The notes beneath the pieces are model-generated. The model ran no database searches, had not been told where the DNA came from, and saw only the letters and a program-made list of their open reading frames with translations. A stretch of DNA of 10,000 bases, taken from positions 1-10,000 of the forward strand of contig JAIWNU010000050.1 of NCBI GenBank assembly GCA_020216655.1, written 5' to 3'. The stretch comes from Treponema sp. (GTDB lineage: Bacteria > Spirochaetota > Spirochaetia > Treponematales > Breznakiellaceae). A program made the translations under genes and the position numbers. Shown in pieces: positions 1-7,695 of the stretch. The number at the start of each line of letters is the position of its first letter. Within the stretch, counting starts at the first letter, position 1.

Positions 1-1607
<1,607 letters not shown>

Positions 1608-1618
1608 AGGTTGAAACT

Positions 1619-4117
1619 ATGGCTGAATCGGGCGGAAAAATAATACCAGTTGCAATAGAAGATGAAATTAAGACCGCATACCTTAACTATGCCATGTCGG
1701 TCATTGTAAGCCGCGCTCTTCCCGATGTTCGGGATGGGCTTAAACCGGTACATCGGCGGCTTCTGTATGCCATGGATGAGCTTGGCTTACACCCGAATGC
1801 GGCCACGAAAAAAAGCGCCCGTATAACCGGTGACGCCATGGGTAAATACCATCCCCATGGTGATATGTCTCTCTACGATGCCCTGGTGCGTATGGCCCAG
1901 GATTTTTCACTCCGTTATCCGCTCGTGCAGGGGCAGGGTAACTTTGGTTCTATTGATGGGGATCCGCCGGCCGCGTCCCGGTACACCGAGGCAAAGCTGT
2001 CCCGGATTGGCGATGAAATGCTGGCGGACCTTAAAAAGGAAACAGTCGATTTTGTTCCCAATTACGATGAATCCTTAACAGAACCGGTGGTACTCCCCTC
2101 GGCAGTTCCAAACCTGCTCATAAATGGTTCAAGCGGTATTGCGGTTGGTATGGCGACCAATATGCCGCCCCATAACCTCAAAGAAGTGTGCGATGCTATT
2201 TGCGCATTCATCGACAATCCGGATCTCTCAGTTGATGATCTGATGCACTATATCAAAGGGCCCGATTATCCTACGGGGGGCATTATTTTTGGCCGTCGGG
2301 GCATTCGGGAAGCCTATAAAACCGGCCGGGGTAAGATTATTACCCGGGGTAAATTTGTTATAGAAACGTCGAAAACAGGAAAAGAATCTATAATATTCAA
2401 TGAAATACCCTATGCTGTTAATAAAGCGAATCTTTTGGTAAAGATTGCAGAGCTTGTCCGTGACAAGGTAATCGACGGTATTTCGGAAATTAGAGACGAA
2501 TCGGATCGGGACGGGCTGCGTATTGTCATCGAGCTTAAAAAGGGTGCCATTGTTAAGGTGGTGCTGAACCAGCTCTTTTCCCATACGGCCCTGCAGTCTT
2601 CCTTTGGTGTTATCAATCTTGCCCTGGTCGAAGGCCGCCCTCGCTGCCTCAATCTCAAGGAACTGATTCATTATTATGTGGAACACCGGGTTGATGTGGT
2701 TACCCGGCGAACCAAATTTGACCTCCGTAAAGCCCAGGAACGGGCCCATATCCTGGAAGGACTAGTAATAGCCCTGGCTCATATCGATGAAGTTATCGCC
2801 ATTATCAAGGCTTCCCGGGATGTGGATCTGGCTAAGAAGAACTTGATGGACCGTTTTGTGCTCTCTGAGGTCCAAGCCCAGGCAATCGTAGATATGCGGC
2901 TTGGCCGCCTCACCAGTTTAGAGGTGGAGAAGCTCAAACAGGAACTGGAGGAACTTAAGACCCTCATCGCCTATCTGCAATCCCTCCTTGACGATCCCCA
3001 AAAACTGAGGGGCGTTATCAAGGACGAAATTAAGCTTATCGCGGAAAAGTATGGGGATCCGCGGCGTACAGAAATTGTGGCCGACGAAGTGGAGTCCATC
3101 AATATAGAAGACCTTATAAAAAAAGAAGAAATGGTCATCCTTATTTCCAACCTGGGGTATATCAAGCGTGTACCCGTAAGCTCTTATAAAAGCCAGGGCC
3201 GGGGAGGGAAGGGGATGAACAGTGCAAAATTGTCGGAAGACGATTTTGTGAAGCAGCTCTTTGTAGCCTCGACCCATGACTATATTATGTATATTACCAG
3301 CAAGGGTAAGGCCTACTGGATGAAGGTCCACGAGATCCCCGAAGGATCCAGGACTTCCCGGGGTGCCCATATCAAATCGCTGCTGGCGGTTTCTCCCAAC
3401 GAAGATATTACAACCGTAGTTGCCTTTAAGGATTTTTCTGCGGACCAGTATATTTTTATGGGAACCGCCCGAGGTGTCGTTAAGAAAGTACAGACCGATG
3501 AATTTGTTAACGCAAAGACACGGGGTATTATCGCAATTAACCTTGATGAAGGGGATAGTTTAGTCAGCGCTCTTCTTACAAAGGGTGATGATGAAATTGT
3601 CCTGATTACCCGTAAAGGTCAGGCTCTGCGGACCGCCGAAGAAGAGGTCCGTGCAAGCGGAAGGTCTTCCCGTGGTGTATGCGGTATCAGGCTCGATTCT
3701 GATGATGAACTTGCCGGCGTGTTGCGGGTAGACGATACGGAAAAAATGCTTATCCTCTCCGAGTTTGGCTACGGGAAGCGGGTAGAGTATGCGGAGTTTT
3801 CAGCCCACGGCCGGGCTACCGGCGGTCAGCGGATCTATACGGTGAGCGAAAAAACCGGTGAACTGGTCGGCTGTGTTTCCGTCGGGGACGATGACTCTAT
3901 TATGTGCATCACGAGCCAAGGAAAGTCCATTAAAGTGGCGGTAAAGGAAATTTCGGTCATGGGCCGGTCTGCACAGGGGGTTCGCATCCTTAATATAGAA
4001 CGGCCAGACTTTGTCATCGGCGTAGACCGTATAGCCCGAGAAAAGGATGAGCAGGACCTTTCCGCAGACGAGACCGATTCCCCGTCTCAAGCGGAAGAGC
4101 CTGATTCTGAAGTATAA
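1619..4117 (+). CDS. gyrA: DNA gyrase subunit A
   Basis: GyrA is the DNA breakage-reunion subunit of gyrase. The product has 832 residues, a normal length. The winged-helix domain carries the catalytic tyrosine Y122 in [10 protein letters not shown], preceded by GKYHPHGD (75-82) and [12 protein letters not shown] (104-115). The tower and coiled-coil follow to about residue 500. The C-terminal DNA-wrapping beta-pinwheel contains a canonical GyrA box, QGRGGKG, at 526-532, which separates gyrase from topoisomerase IV. The protein ends in an acidic tail (about 808-832). The start is supported by an AAAGG ribosome-binding site directly after the gyrB stop, 8 bases before ATG. Position 83, a Ser in E. 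coli, is Met here, and position 120 (Met in E. coli) is Ser. The stop lies 12 bases from the stop of the convergent DUF1801 gene. Confidence 0.99.
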   Translation: MAESGGKIIPVAIEDEIKTAYLNYAMSVIVSRALPDVRDGLKPVHRRLLYAMDELGLHPNAATKKSARITGDAMGKYHPHGDMSLYDALVRMAQDFSLRYPLVQGQGNFGSIDGDPPAASRYTEAKLSRIGDEMLADLKKETVDFVPNYDESLTEPVVLPSAVPNLLINGSSGIAVGMATNMPPHNLKEVCDAICAFIDNPDLSVDDLMHYIKGPDYPTGGIIFGRRGIREAYKTGRGKIITRGKFVIETSKTGKESIIFNEIPYAVNKANLLVKIAELVRDKVIDGISEIRDESDRDGLRIVIELKKGAIVKVVLNQLFSHTALQSSFGVINLALVEGRPRCLNLKELIHYYVEHRVDVVTRRTKFDLRKAQERAHILEGLVIALAHIDEVIAIIKASRDVDLAKKNLMDRFVLSEVQAQAIVDMRLGRLTSLEVEKLKQELEELKTLIAYLQSLLDDPQKLRGVIKDEIKLIAEKYGDPRRTEIVADEVESINIEDLIKKEEMVILISNLGYIKRVPVSSYKSQGRGGKGMNSAKLSEDDFVKQLFVASTHDYIMYITSKGKAYWMKVHEIPEGSRTSRGAHIKSLLAVSPNEDITTVVAFKDFSADQYIFMGTARGVVKKVQTDEFVNAKTRGIIAINLDEGDSLVSALLTKGDDEIVLITRKGQALRTAEEEVRASGRSSRGVCGIRLDSDDELAGVLRVDDTEKMLILSEFGYGKRVEYAEFSAHGRATGGQRIYTVSEKTGELVGCVSVGDDDSIMCITSQGKSIKVAVKEISVMGRSAQGVRILNIERPDFVIGVDRIAREKDEQDLSADETDSPSQAEEPDSEV

Positions 4118-4129
4118 GGGAAAAAGTTG

Positions 4130-4495
4130 CTATGTCTGATTCTGGGAACTTAGTTCCTGGAATCGGACGGTAATTATTGTTTTAATCAATTCAACAGGTA
4201 AAGGTTTTTCATTGGGAAATTGAATTGAGCCTTTACCCTGAGAATATCCAGAAATTTCTTTTTGTAAAACTTCTATTGTATAGGGAAGTGGATAAATACC
4301 AATATGATGCTTAAACGCCGCAAAATGGAAAACATTTTTATTGTTCACCATAAGGGTTGGCATGTTATATTTGATGGCTTCTTCAGCATTTGGAATAATT
4401 GTATGACCAAGGGTTCTAATAGTTTGTAATCGGTTTTGAATATCTGCAGGAAACTGAGCAATATAGTCTTGAATATTTTCGATTACGGCTTTCAT
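4130..4495 (-). CDS. DUF1801 family protein (YdhG/Fra-like)
   Basis: This is a 121-residue cytoplasmic protein of the DUF1801 family. Visible family blocks are EEAIKYNMPTL (38-48), FHFAAFKHHIGIYP (56-69), GKGSIQFP (87-94) and KPLPVELI (97-104), and the length is typical. The Bacillus subtilis relative YdhG (Fra) has been described as a frataxin-like iron chaperone, but most members are uncharacterised, so function here is inferred only. The start is well supported: GGAGG at 4504-4508 stands 8 bases upstream of ATG, with a plausible promoter just beyond. The gene appears to be transcribed alone, converging on gyrA with a 12-base gap. Its base composition is clearly AT-richer than gyrA and resembles the neighbouring spacer, which could mean transfer or weaker selection on codon use. 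Confidence 0.88.
   Translation of the reverse strand: MKAVIENIQDYIAQFPADIQNRLQTIRTLGHTIIPNAEEAIKYNMPTLMVNNKNVFHFAAFKHHIGIYPLPYTIEVLQKEISGYSQGKGSIQFPNEKPLPVELIKTIITVRFQELSSQNQT
4133..4169 (+). terminator. Possible gyrA 3' hairpin inside the DUF1801 coding end
   Basis: Beginning 16 bases after the gyrA stop, 4133-4149 can pair with 4153-4169 around a three-base TTA loop, giving 17 consecutive pairs. Four of them are G-U in the + strand RNA. On the opposite strand these become A-C mismatches, so the structure is stable only in the gyrA transcript. It overlaps the last codons of the convergent gene. Only a diffuse T-rich stretch (about 4171-4186) follows, without a clean T run, so it may act as a weak terminator or as a 3' stability hairpin. 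Confidence 0.45.
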
Positions 4496-4515
4496 ATTTT
4501 GATCCTCCTATATAA

Positions 4516-4544
4516 AGCATATTGTTTATACATTAATTTGTAAA
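4516..4544 (-). promoter_or_regulatory. Putative sigma-70 promoter of the DUF1801 gene
   Basis: Read on the minus strand, a -35 box TTTACA (4539-4544) is followed after exactly 17 bases by a -10 box TATGCT (4516-4521). Transcription would start near 4509, almost at the GGAGG ribosome-binding site, giving a leader of about 14 bases. The -10 box and spacing are the same as in the promoter proposed for the gene at 5472, which adds some weight. It is predicted from sequence alone in AT-rich DNA, where chance matches are common. Confidence 0.4.
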
Positions 4545-4642
4545 ATTTGAGGAAATAATTATAAAAAACAGTCACAAGGCTTAAAGTTAAGAAATTGGTT
4601 CTATTGTTAAGTGTCCAAATAATGTGTAACGATTTAAAAACT

Positions 4643-4658
4643 TGTTTCATGTGAAACA
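4643..4658. promoter_or_regulatory. parS-like site 1 (one mismatch)
   Basis: TGTTTCATGTGAAACA differs from the broadly conserved chromosomal parS sequence TGTTTCACGTGAAACA by one base in the central dinucleotide region (C to T at the eighth base). Both arms are intact. ParB (Spo0J) is expected to bind here. Two exact copies within 770 bases make chance unlikely. Confidence 0.8.
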
Positions 4659-4758
4659 TTTTTGTGTGCCAATTAAAAAGGTTGTTTCCTACTCTGCGAA
4701 TTTGGAAATTGACTTTGCGATTGCTTGCTGTTTTATATGATTTCTCTAAAACTGTATG

Positions 4759-4826
4759 TAACCGCTGCATTATATCTCTAATTTTAGGCAGATCTTTGAA
4801 AACACTATGAGTTTGACTAAGCCTTA
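4759..4826. repeat. Diverged repeat, copy 1
   Basis: This copy begins TAACCGCTGC (4759-4768), carries the core GGCAGATCTTTGAAAAC (4787-4803) and ends AAGCCTTA (4819-4826). The same three landmarks occur in copy 4 at nearly identical spacing (28 and 32 bases here, 29 and 33 there), with about 70% identity by hand alignment. The inverted-repeat character is weak in this copy (AAAC/GTTT). parS site 2 follows 13 bases later. Confidence 0.65.
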
Positions 4827-4839
4827 TTGGAGATATAAC

Positions 4840-4855
4840 TGTTTCACGTGAAACA
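4840..4855. promoter_or_regulatory. parS site 2 (exact consensus)
   Basis: TGTTTCACGTGAAACA is a perfect 16-base palindrome identical to the consensus ParB-binding parS site known from Bacillus subtilis and many other bacteria. It starts 13 bases after the conserved end of repeat copy 1. It is expected to load ParB, which then spreads and recruits SMC for chromosome segregation. Confidence 0.93.
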
Positions 4856-4975
4856 CACCCTATTGATATGGGTTAATTTAAGTGACTGACTTACTAAATG
4901 CTTTTATCTTTCGGTCATAATTTCTAGTTACTTTGGGAAATATAGCAGAGCCCCCAAGTCTTTTAAACACTCAAA

Positions 4976-5070
4976 GGAAGCTCTTTCAAAACCCTTGGGT
5001 TTTTGAAAGAGATTTAGCTAAGAAAAACAGCCTTACTATCTTTGATTAAAACTGTGATTTAAGCATTGCT
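4976..5070. repeat. Diverged repeat, copy 2
   Basis: The core GGAAGCTCTTTCAAAAC lies at 4976-4992. It continues through the strongest inverted repeat of the family and then ACTGTGATTTAAGCATTGCT (5051-5070). Similar elements follow the core of copy 4 (GCTGTGATTGATTGCGGTTA) and copy 3 (AGCATTGCT). Outer limits are uncertain because divergence is high. Confidence 0.55.
4981..5011. repeat. Strong inverted repeat within repeat copy 2
   Basis: CTCTTTCAAAACCC (4981-4994) is followed, after TT, by GGGTTTTTGAAAGAG (4997-5011). The arms are exact reverse complements apart from one extra T. This gives a 14-pair stem with a two-base loop as written. There is no T run on either side, so it does not look like an ordinary terminator. 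Confidence 0.8.
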
Positions 5071-5098
5071 ACAAATAACTGTAAAAAAGAGCTGTAAA

Positions 5099-5171
5099 TG
5101 AAGCTCTTTTAAAACTTATAGTAAATAAGCCAGTTTCAAGAGTCTATACCTTTTGAAATTAGCATTGCTAT
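5099..5171. repeat. Diverged repeat, copy 3
   Basis: The core TGAAGCTCTTTTAAAAC is at 5099-5115, and AGCATTGCT recurs at 5161-5169. CTCTT (5104-5108) and AAACT (5112-5116) pair with AAGAG (5138-5142) and AGTTT (5132-5136), so the imperfect inverted repeat is kept although the loop differs. Limits are approximate. Confidence 0.55.
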
Positions 5172-5208
5172 TGTTTGCGGTTGCGTACGGTTCCTATGAA
5201 ATCGAATA

Positions 5209-5278
5209 TAACCGCTGCGCCAAATCTCTGATTCCAAGGTAGTTCTTTTAAAACTCCCTGAGTTTCGAAAAAGCCTTA
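5209..5278. repeat. Diverged repeat, copy 4
   Basis: It carries TAACCGCTGC (5209-5218), core GGTAGTTCTTTTAAAAC (5238-5254) and AAGCCTTA (5271-5278), in the same order and spacing as copy 1. AAACTC (5251-5256) pairs with GAGTTT (5260-5265) around a three-base loop, and the stem continues imperfectly outward. On the minus strand this copy lies in an open frame of 76 codons that is broken by stops in copy 1. Confidence 0.65.
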
Positions 5279-5396
5279 AATAGCTGCCTTTGAAGCTGTG
5301 ATTGATTGCGGTTACTACGAAACTCCAAATATTCGTAAAACCAATTTTCTCGAAGAGTAGGGACAAGGTTTAAAATTTGACTCGATTCCTATGTTT

Positions 5397-5412
5397 TGTT
5401 TCACGTGAAACA
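5397..5412. promoter_or_regulatory. parS site 3 (exact consensus)
   Basis: This is a second perfect TGTTTCACGTGAAACA. It ends 11 bases before the proposed -35 box (5424) of the exported-protein gene, so ParB bound or spreading here could affect that promoter. The centre-to-centre distances along the cluster are 197 and 557 bases. Confidence 0.93.
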
Positions 5413-5423
5413 TAAAGCCGCTT

Positions 5424-5452
5424 TTGATATTTTACCGATACCAGTTTATGCT
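5424..5452 (+). promoter_or_regulatory. Putative sigma-70 promoter of the exported-protein gene
   Basis: A -35 box TTGATA (5424-5429) and a -10 box TATGCT (5447-5452) are separated by exactly 17 bases. Transcription would begin near 5459, just at the AAGGGG ribosome-binding site, giving a leader of about 13 bases. This excludes the earlier in-frame ATG at 5424 as the start and fits the choice of 5472. parS site 3 lies just upstream. Confidence 0.5.
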
Positions 5453-5471
5453 ATCTATAAGGGGTATACCG

Positions 5472-6089
5472 ATGAAACGAATAGGTACTTTTATTATGGT
5501 TCTGATTGTATCTTCATCCTTGGTGTATGCTCAAAATGAGACGGTCGACTATAAGGAATTAAACAATTCTCTTTTATTGCGGTTTGATACTATCGCAATT
5601 AAAAGCCGAAATAGTCGAACCATAACCGGATCTATTATGACAGGCCTTGGAGCAATTTCTGTGGCCGCTGGCGCTCTTGTTGCATTAAGCCCTTCTTCCA
5701 ATCCTGATGAGGCCCGTATGCTTGGTATTGGGCTCATGGCTGGTGGCGGCGTATTAGTTGGTTTATCAATACCTATTTTTCTTATTCCTTCATATCAGGA
5801 GCAAAAAGTAAAGACTGCAGAAGCGTATAAGCCGGAAAGTGAATTTGAACGATACAAGTATCTTGATAAGACAATCGAAGATTTGGCCGCATCTTGTCGG
5901 ATGAGACGGCTCTTAGCGGCCGGTATATTTACCGGTGTCGGTGTAGGAAACTTTCTATGGGGCAGCCCTCTGGCGGGAACGGTGCTCGTTTGCGGAGCCC
6001 TGGTGCCATTGTTTATAGAAAGTCCTGCTGAAACAGAATGGAAACAATATGTGCAATCTGAAAGAATAACTGAAAAGTCTGGAGATTGA
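5472..6089 (+). CDS. Exported or membrane protein of unknown function
   Basis: I do not recognise the family. The 205-residue product starts with a typical signal peptide: MKR, a hydrophobic stretch (5-18) and a likely signal peptidase I site after VYA (18-20), leaving a mature protein beginning QNETVDY. Gly/Ala-rich hydrophobic segments follow at about 51-72, 82-106, 146-162 and 165-182. Between the second and third lies a charged region (108-145) and the tail is hydrophilic. It is probably a small envelope protein with two hydrophobic hairpins. A remote tie to spirochaetal P13-type porins is conceivable from the GVGVGNFLWGSPLAG segment but unproven. The start at 5472 is preferred over the in-frame ATG at 5424, because AAGGGG (5459-5464) stands 7 bases upstream, the signal peptide begins there, and 5424 lies within the proposed promoter. 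It converges on the aminopeptidase gene. Confidence 0.85.
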   Translation: MKRIGTFIMVLIVSSSLVYAQNETVDYKELNNSLLLRFDTIAIKSRNSRTITGSIMTGLGAISVAAGALVALSPSSNPDEARMLGIGLMAGGGVLVGLSIPIFLIPSYQEQKVKTAEAYKPESEFERYKYLDKTIEDLAASCRMRRLLAAGIFTGVGVGNFLWGSPLAGTVLVCGALVPLFIESPAETEWKQYVQSERITEKSGD

Positions 6090-6110
6090 CCCCTATATTT
6101 ATAGCTAAAA

Positions 6111-6139
6111 GTACTGCGCTTGGTAAACAAGCGCAGCAC
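6111..6139. terminator. Bidirectional hairpin between convergent genes
   Basis: CTGCGCTTG (6114-6122) pairs perfectly with CAAGCGCAG (6128-6136) around a five-base loop, with further pairing outside one mismatch (6111-6112 with 6138-6139). It sits between the stop of the exported-protein gene and that of the aminopeptidase gene. On the minus strand the stem is followed by TACTTTTAGC, a short T run; on the plus strand by CTCTCTTTATAATAAATTT. It is likely to end both transcripts. Confidence 0.7.
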
Positions 6140-6149
6140 ATCACTCTCT

Positions 6150-7265
6150 TTATAATAAATTTTCTGGATTCAGGCCTTCCAGCTCTGGTATGACAAAGCG
6201 TCCATCTTTGCGGATAAGCCGATCATCGAACCAAATCTCGCCGCCGCCCCATTCAGGCCGTTGAATGAGAACCAAATCCCAGTGCAAGGCTGATTTGTTG
6301 CCGTTATCGCAATCGTCATAGGAATTTCCGGGGGTGAAATGAATGGAGCCAGCAATTTTTTCATCAAAAAGGGTTTCCTTCATTGGCTTTGTGATATAGG
6401 GGTTTACACCAATAGCAAATTCGCCCACATACCGAGCTCCTTCATCAATATCTAGAATACGGTTAATCCGATCCGTATCGTTCGATGAAGCAGAAATGAT
6501 TTTACCATTCTTAAATTCGAATTTTATGGATTCATAGACAAAGCCTTGATAATCGCTGGGAGTGTTATAAGCTATGGTGCCGTTAACCGAGTCCTTTACG
6601 GGGGCGGTATAGACTTCGCCGTCAGGAATATTCATGGTTCCGTCGCATTTAATAGCCGGAAGGCCTTTAATGGAAAAGCTAAGATCTGTACCGGGACTTA
6701 CAATGCGGACTCGATCTGTTTTTTCCATGAGTTCAACCAGAGGATCCATGGCTTTTGACATTTTTTGGTAATCCAGGGTGCAGACGTTAAAATAAAATTC
6801 CTCAAAGGCGTCTTCGCTCATGGATGCCATTTGGGCAAAACTGGGAGAGGGATAGCGCAAGACCACCCAGCGAGTATTAGGAACCCGTTCTTCCATATGG
6901 ACCAATTTGGTTATATACCGGTTGTAAAGATCCTGTTTGTCCGCAGGCATATCAGCCCAGGCATATACATTCCGCGGGGATGTAAAGCCTATAAAGGCAT
7001 CCATTTCTTTCATCCTATCCCGTTCAAATTTTGCCTGCCATTTGAATTGTTCTTCAGTCGCCCGTGCATAGAGGGTCCGTTCAAGATTTTTATCGCTGAG
7101 GTGCACAAAGGGTATCGCCCCTGCATCATGAACGGCATTAACTAATGCTTTTACAAAATCAAGTTCAAAGTTAGTGTCCTGTATCAGGACTTTTTCACCG
7201 GGCTGTAATTTTAATGAATAATTTACCAAGATGTCTGCTAATTTTTGTAACCGTGGGTCCTTCAT
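6150..7265 (-). CDS. Aminopeptidase, peptidase family M29
   Basis: Members of family M29 (thermophilic aminopeptidases such as AmpS and AmpT, and PepS) remove N-terminal residues from peptides with a two-metal centre in the cytoplasm. The protein has 371 residues, slightly shorter than the 400-410 of well-known members. Likely metal and catalytic residues are E217 (GEVYT), E282 (GEFAIG), H309 (IHF), Y316 (NSYDD), H328 and D330 (HWD). Their order matches the family, and the H-x6-Y and H-x-D spacings do too. All are present, so it should be active. AAGGA stands 6 bases before ATG. The start is 9 bases after the arfB stop, making it the last gene of the operon in this window, ahead of the hairpin at 6111-6139. 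The substrate preference cannot be read from sequence. Confidence 0.93.
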   Translation of the reverse strand: MKDPRLQKLADILVNYSLKLQPGEKVLIQDTNFELDFVKALVNAVHDAGAIPFVHLSDKNLERTLYARATEEQFKWQAKFERDRMKEMDAFIGFTSPRNVYAWADMPADKQDLYNRYITKLVHMEERVPNTRWVVLRYPSPSFAQMASMSEDAFEEFYFNVCTLDYQKMSKAMDPLVELMEKTDRVRIVSPGTDLSFSIKGLPAIKCDGTMNIPDGEVYTAPVKDSVNGTIAYNTPSDYQGFVYESIKFEFKNGKIISASSNDTDRINRILDIDEGARYVGEFAIGVNPYITKPMKETLFDEKIAGSIHFTPGNSYDDCDNGNKSALHWDLVLIQRPEWGGGEIWFDDRLIRKDGRFVIPELEGLNPENLL

Positions 7266-7274
7266 AATAGTTCC

Positions 7275-7694
7275 TTAGTCTTCATGTTGATGAAATCTGC
7301 GACGAGATTTTTTTAAGCTTTCCAGTTTTTTATGCAATAGCCGCTGTTCCCGGGATGCCTTTGTCGGCTTGGTTGATTTACGCTCTTTCGGTAAACGGGC
7401 GGCCTGAATAATAAGCCCTTCGAGCCGTTTAAAGGCGAGAACCCTGTTATACATCTGGGACCGTTCATCGCTGACAAAGAGAACCAAGTCACCTTCGGAA
7501 GTGATTCTATTGGAAAGAACAGATGTTAGCCGCTGCCGTTCCGCATCGGAGAGCCCTTGGAGTTCATCAAGTTTGATGCGGATTTCGACCCGGCTGTTGA
7601 CTTTGTTTACGTTTTGACCACCAGGTCCGCCTGAGCGGGAGAACTGCATAGTAGCATGAGATGCCAGCGAGGCTCTCAGACGAACCAGGTCCAT
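7275..7694 (-). CDS. arfB: Peptidyl-tRNA hydrolase ArfB (ribosome rescue factor)
   Basis: ArfB (YaeJ) enters the empty A site of ribosomes stalled on truncated mRNA and hydrolyses the peptidyl-tRNA. The protein has 139 residues, the length of E. coli ArfB (140), and so lacks the codon-recognition domains of RF1 and RF2. The catalytic motif GGPGGQNVNKVNS has its GGQ at 25-27. A basic C-terminal tail (about 101-135) with the KPTKASREQRLLHKKLESLKK pattern is the part that in known ArfB lies in the mRNA entry tunnel. The start codon is one base after the metK stop (TAAcATG), and no good ribosome-binding site lies at the right distance. Translation probably depends on coupling to metK. Confidence 0.93.
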   Translation of the reverse strand: MDLVRLRASLASHATMQFSRSGGPGGQNVNKVNSRVEIRIKLDELQGLSDAERQRLTSVLSNRITSEGDLVLFVSDERSQMYNRVLAFKRLEGLIIQAARLPKERKSTKPTKASREQRLLHKKLESLKKSRRRFHQHED

Positions 7695-7695
7695 G

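Larger units (their letters stand above)
4496..5471. other. AT-rich intergenic region between divergent genes, with parS cluster
   Basis: This spacer of about 975 bases separates the leftward DUF1801 gene from the rightward gene at 5472. I find no convincing gene in it. Two minus-strand open frames (4492-4770 and 5136-5366) lack ribosome-binding sites and recognisable domains, and they run through parS or repeat sequence. It contains three parS sites (4643-4658, 4840-4855, 5397-5412), four diverged repeat cores (4787, 4976, 5099, 5238), one strong inverted repeat (4981-5011) and promoters at both edges. I saw no TTATCCACA-type DnaA box, tRNA or rRNA. Proximity to gyrB-gyrA and parS suggests the origin-proximal centromere region rather than oriC itself. 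Confidence 0.8.

Noticed and set aside
4492..4770. Minus-strand open frame of 92 codons in the spacer
   Set aside because: It overlaps the DUF1801 start, promoter and ribosome-binding site, contains parS site 1 and part of repeat copy 1, and its composition is that of translated AT-rich spacer with no recognisable domain.
4840..4855. Operator of a local transcription regulator rather than parS
   Set aside because: Palindromes near promoters can be repressor sites, but exact identity to the parS consensus, two more copies, and no regulator gene nearby make ParB binding the simpler reading.
5136..5366. Minus-strand open frame of 76 codons
   Set aside because: It covers repeat copy 4 and shows no ribosome-binding site or known domain. 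The equivalent reading of copy 1 is interrupted by stops. At most it is a remnant of a decayed small gene.
5424..5471. Longer N-terminus for the exported protein, starting at the ATG at 5424
   Set aside because: It would put 16 residues before a standard signal peptide, lies across the proposed promoter, and has no ribosome-binding site, whereas 5472 has AAGGGG at the right distance.
4496..5471. Chromosomal origin oriC
   Set aside because: The spacer is AT-rich and near gyrase genes, but I found no TTATCCACA-type DnaA boxes and no dnaA or dnaN in the window. parS explains the palindromes better.
7275..7694. Truncated RF1 or RF2 gene
   Set aside because: The GGQ protein is short, but its basic C-terminal tail and 139-residue length match complete ArfB, so it is not a broken release factor.
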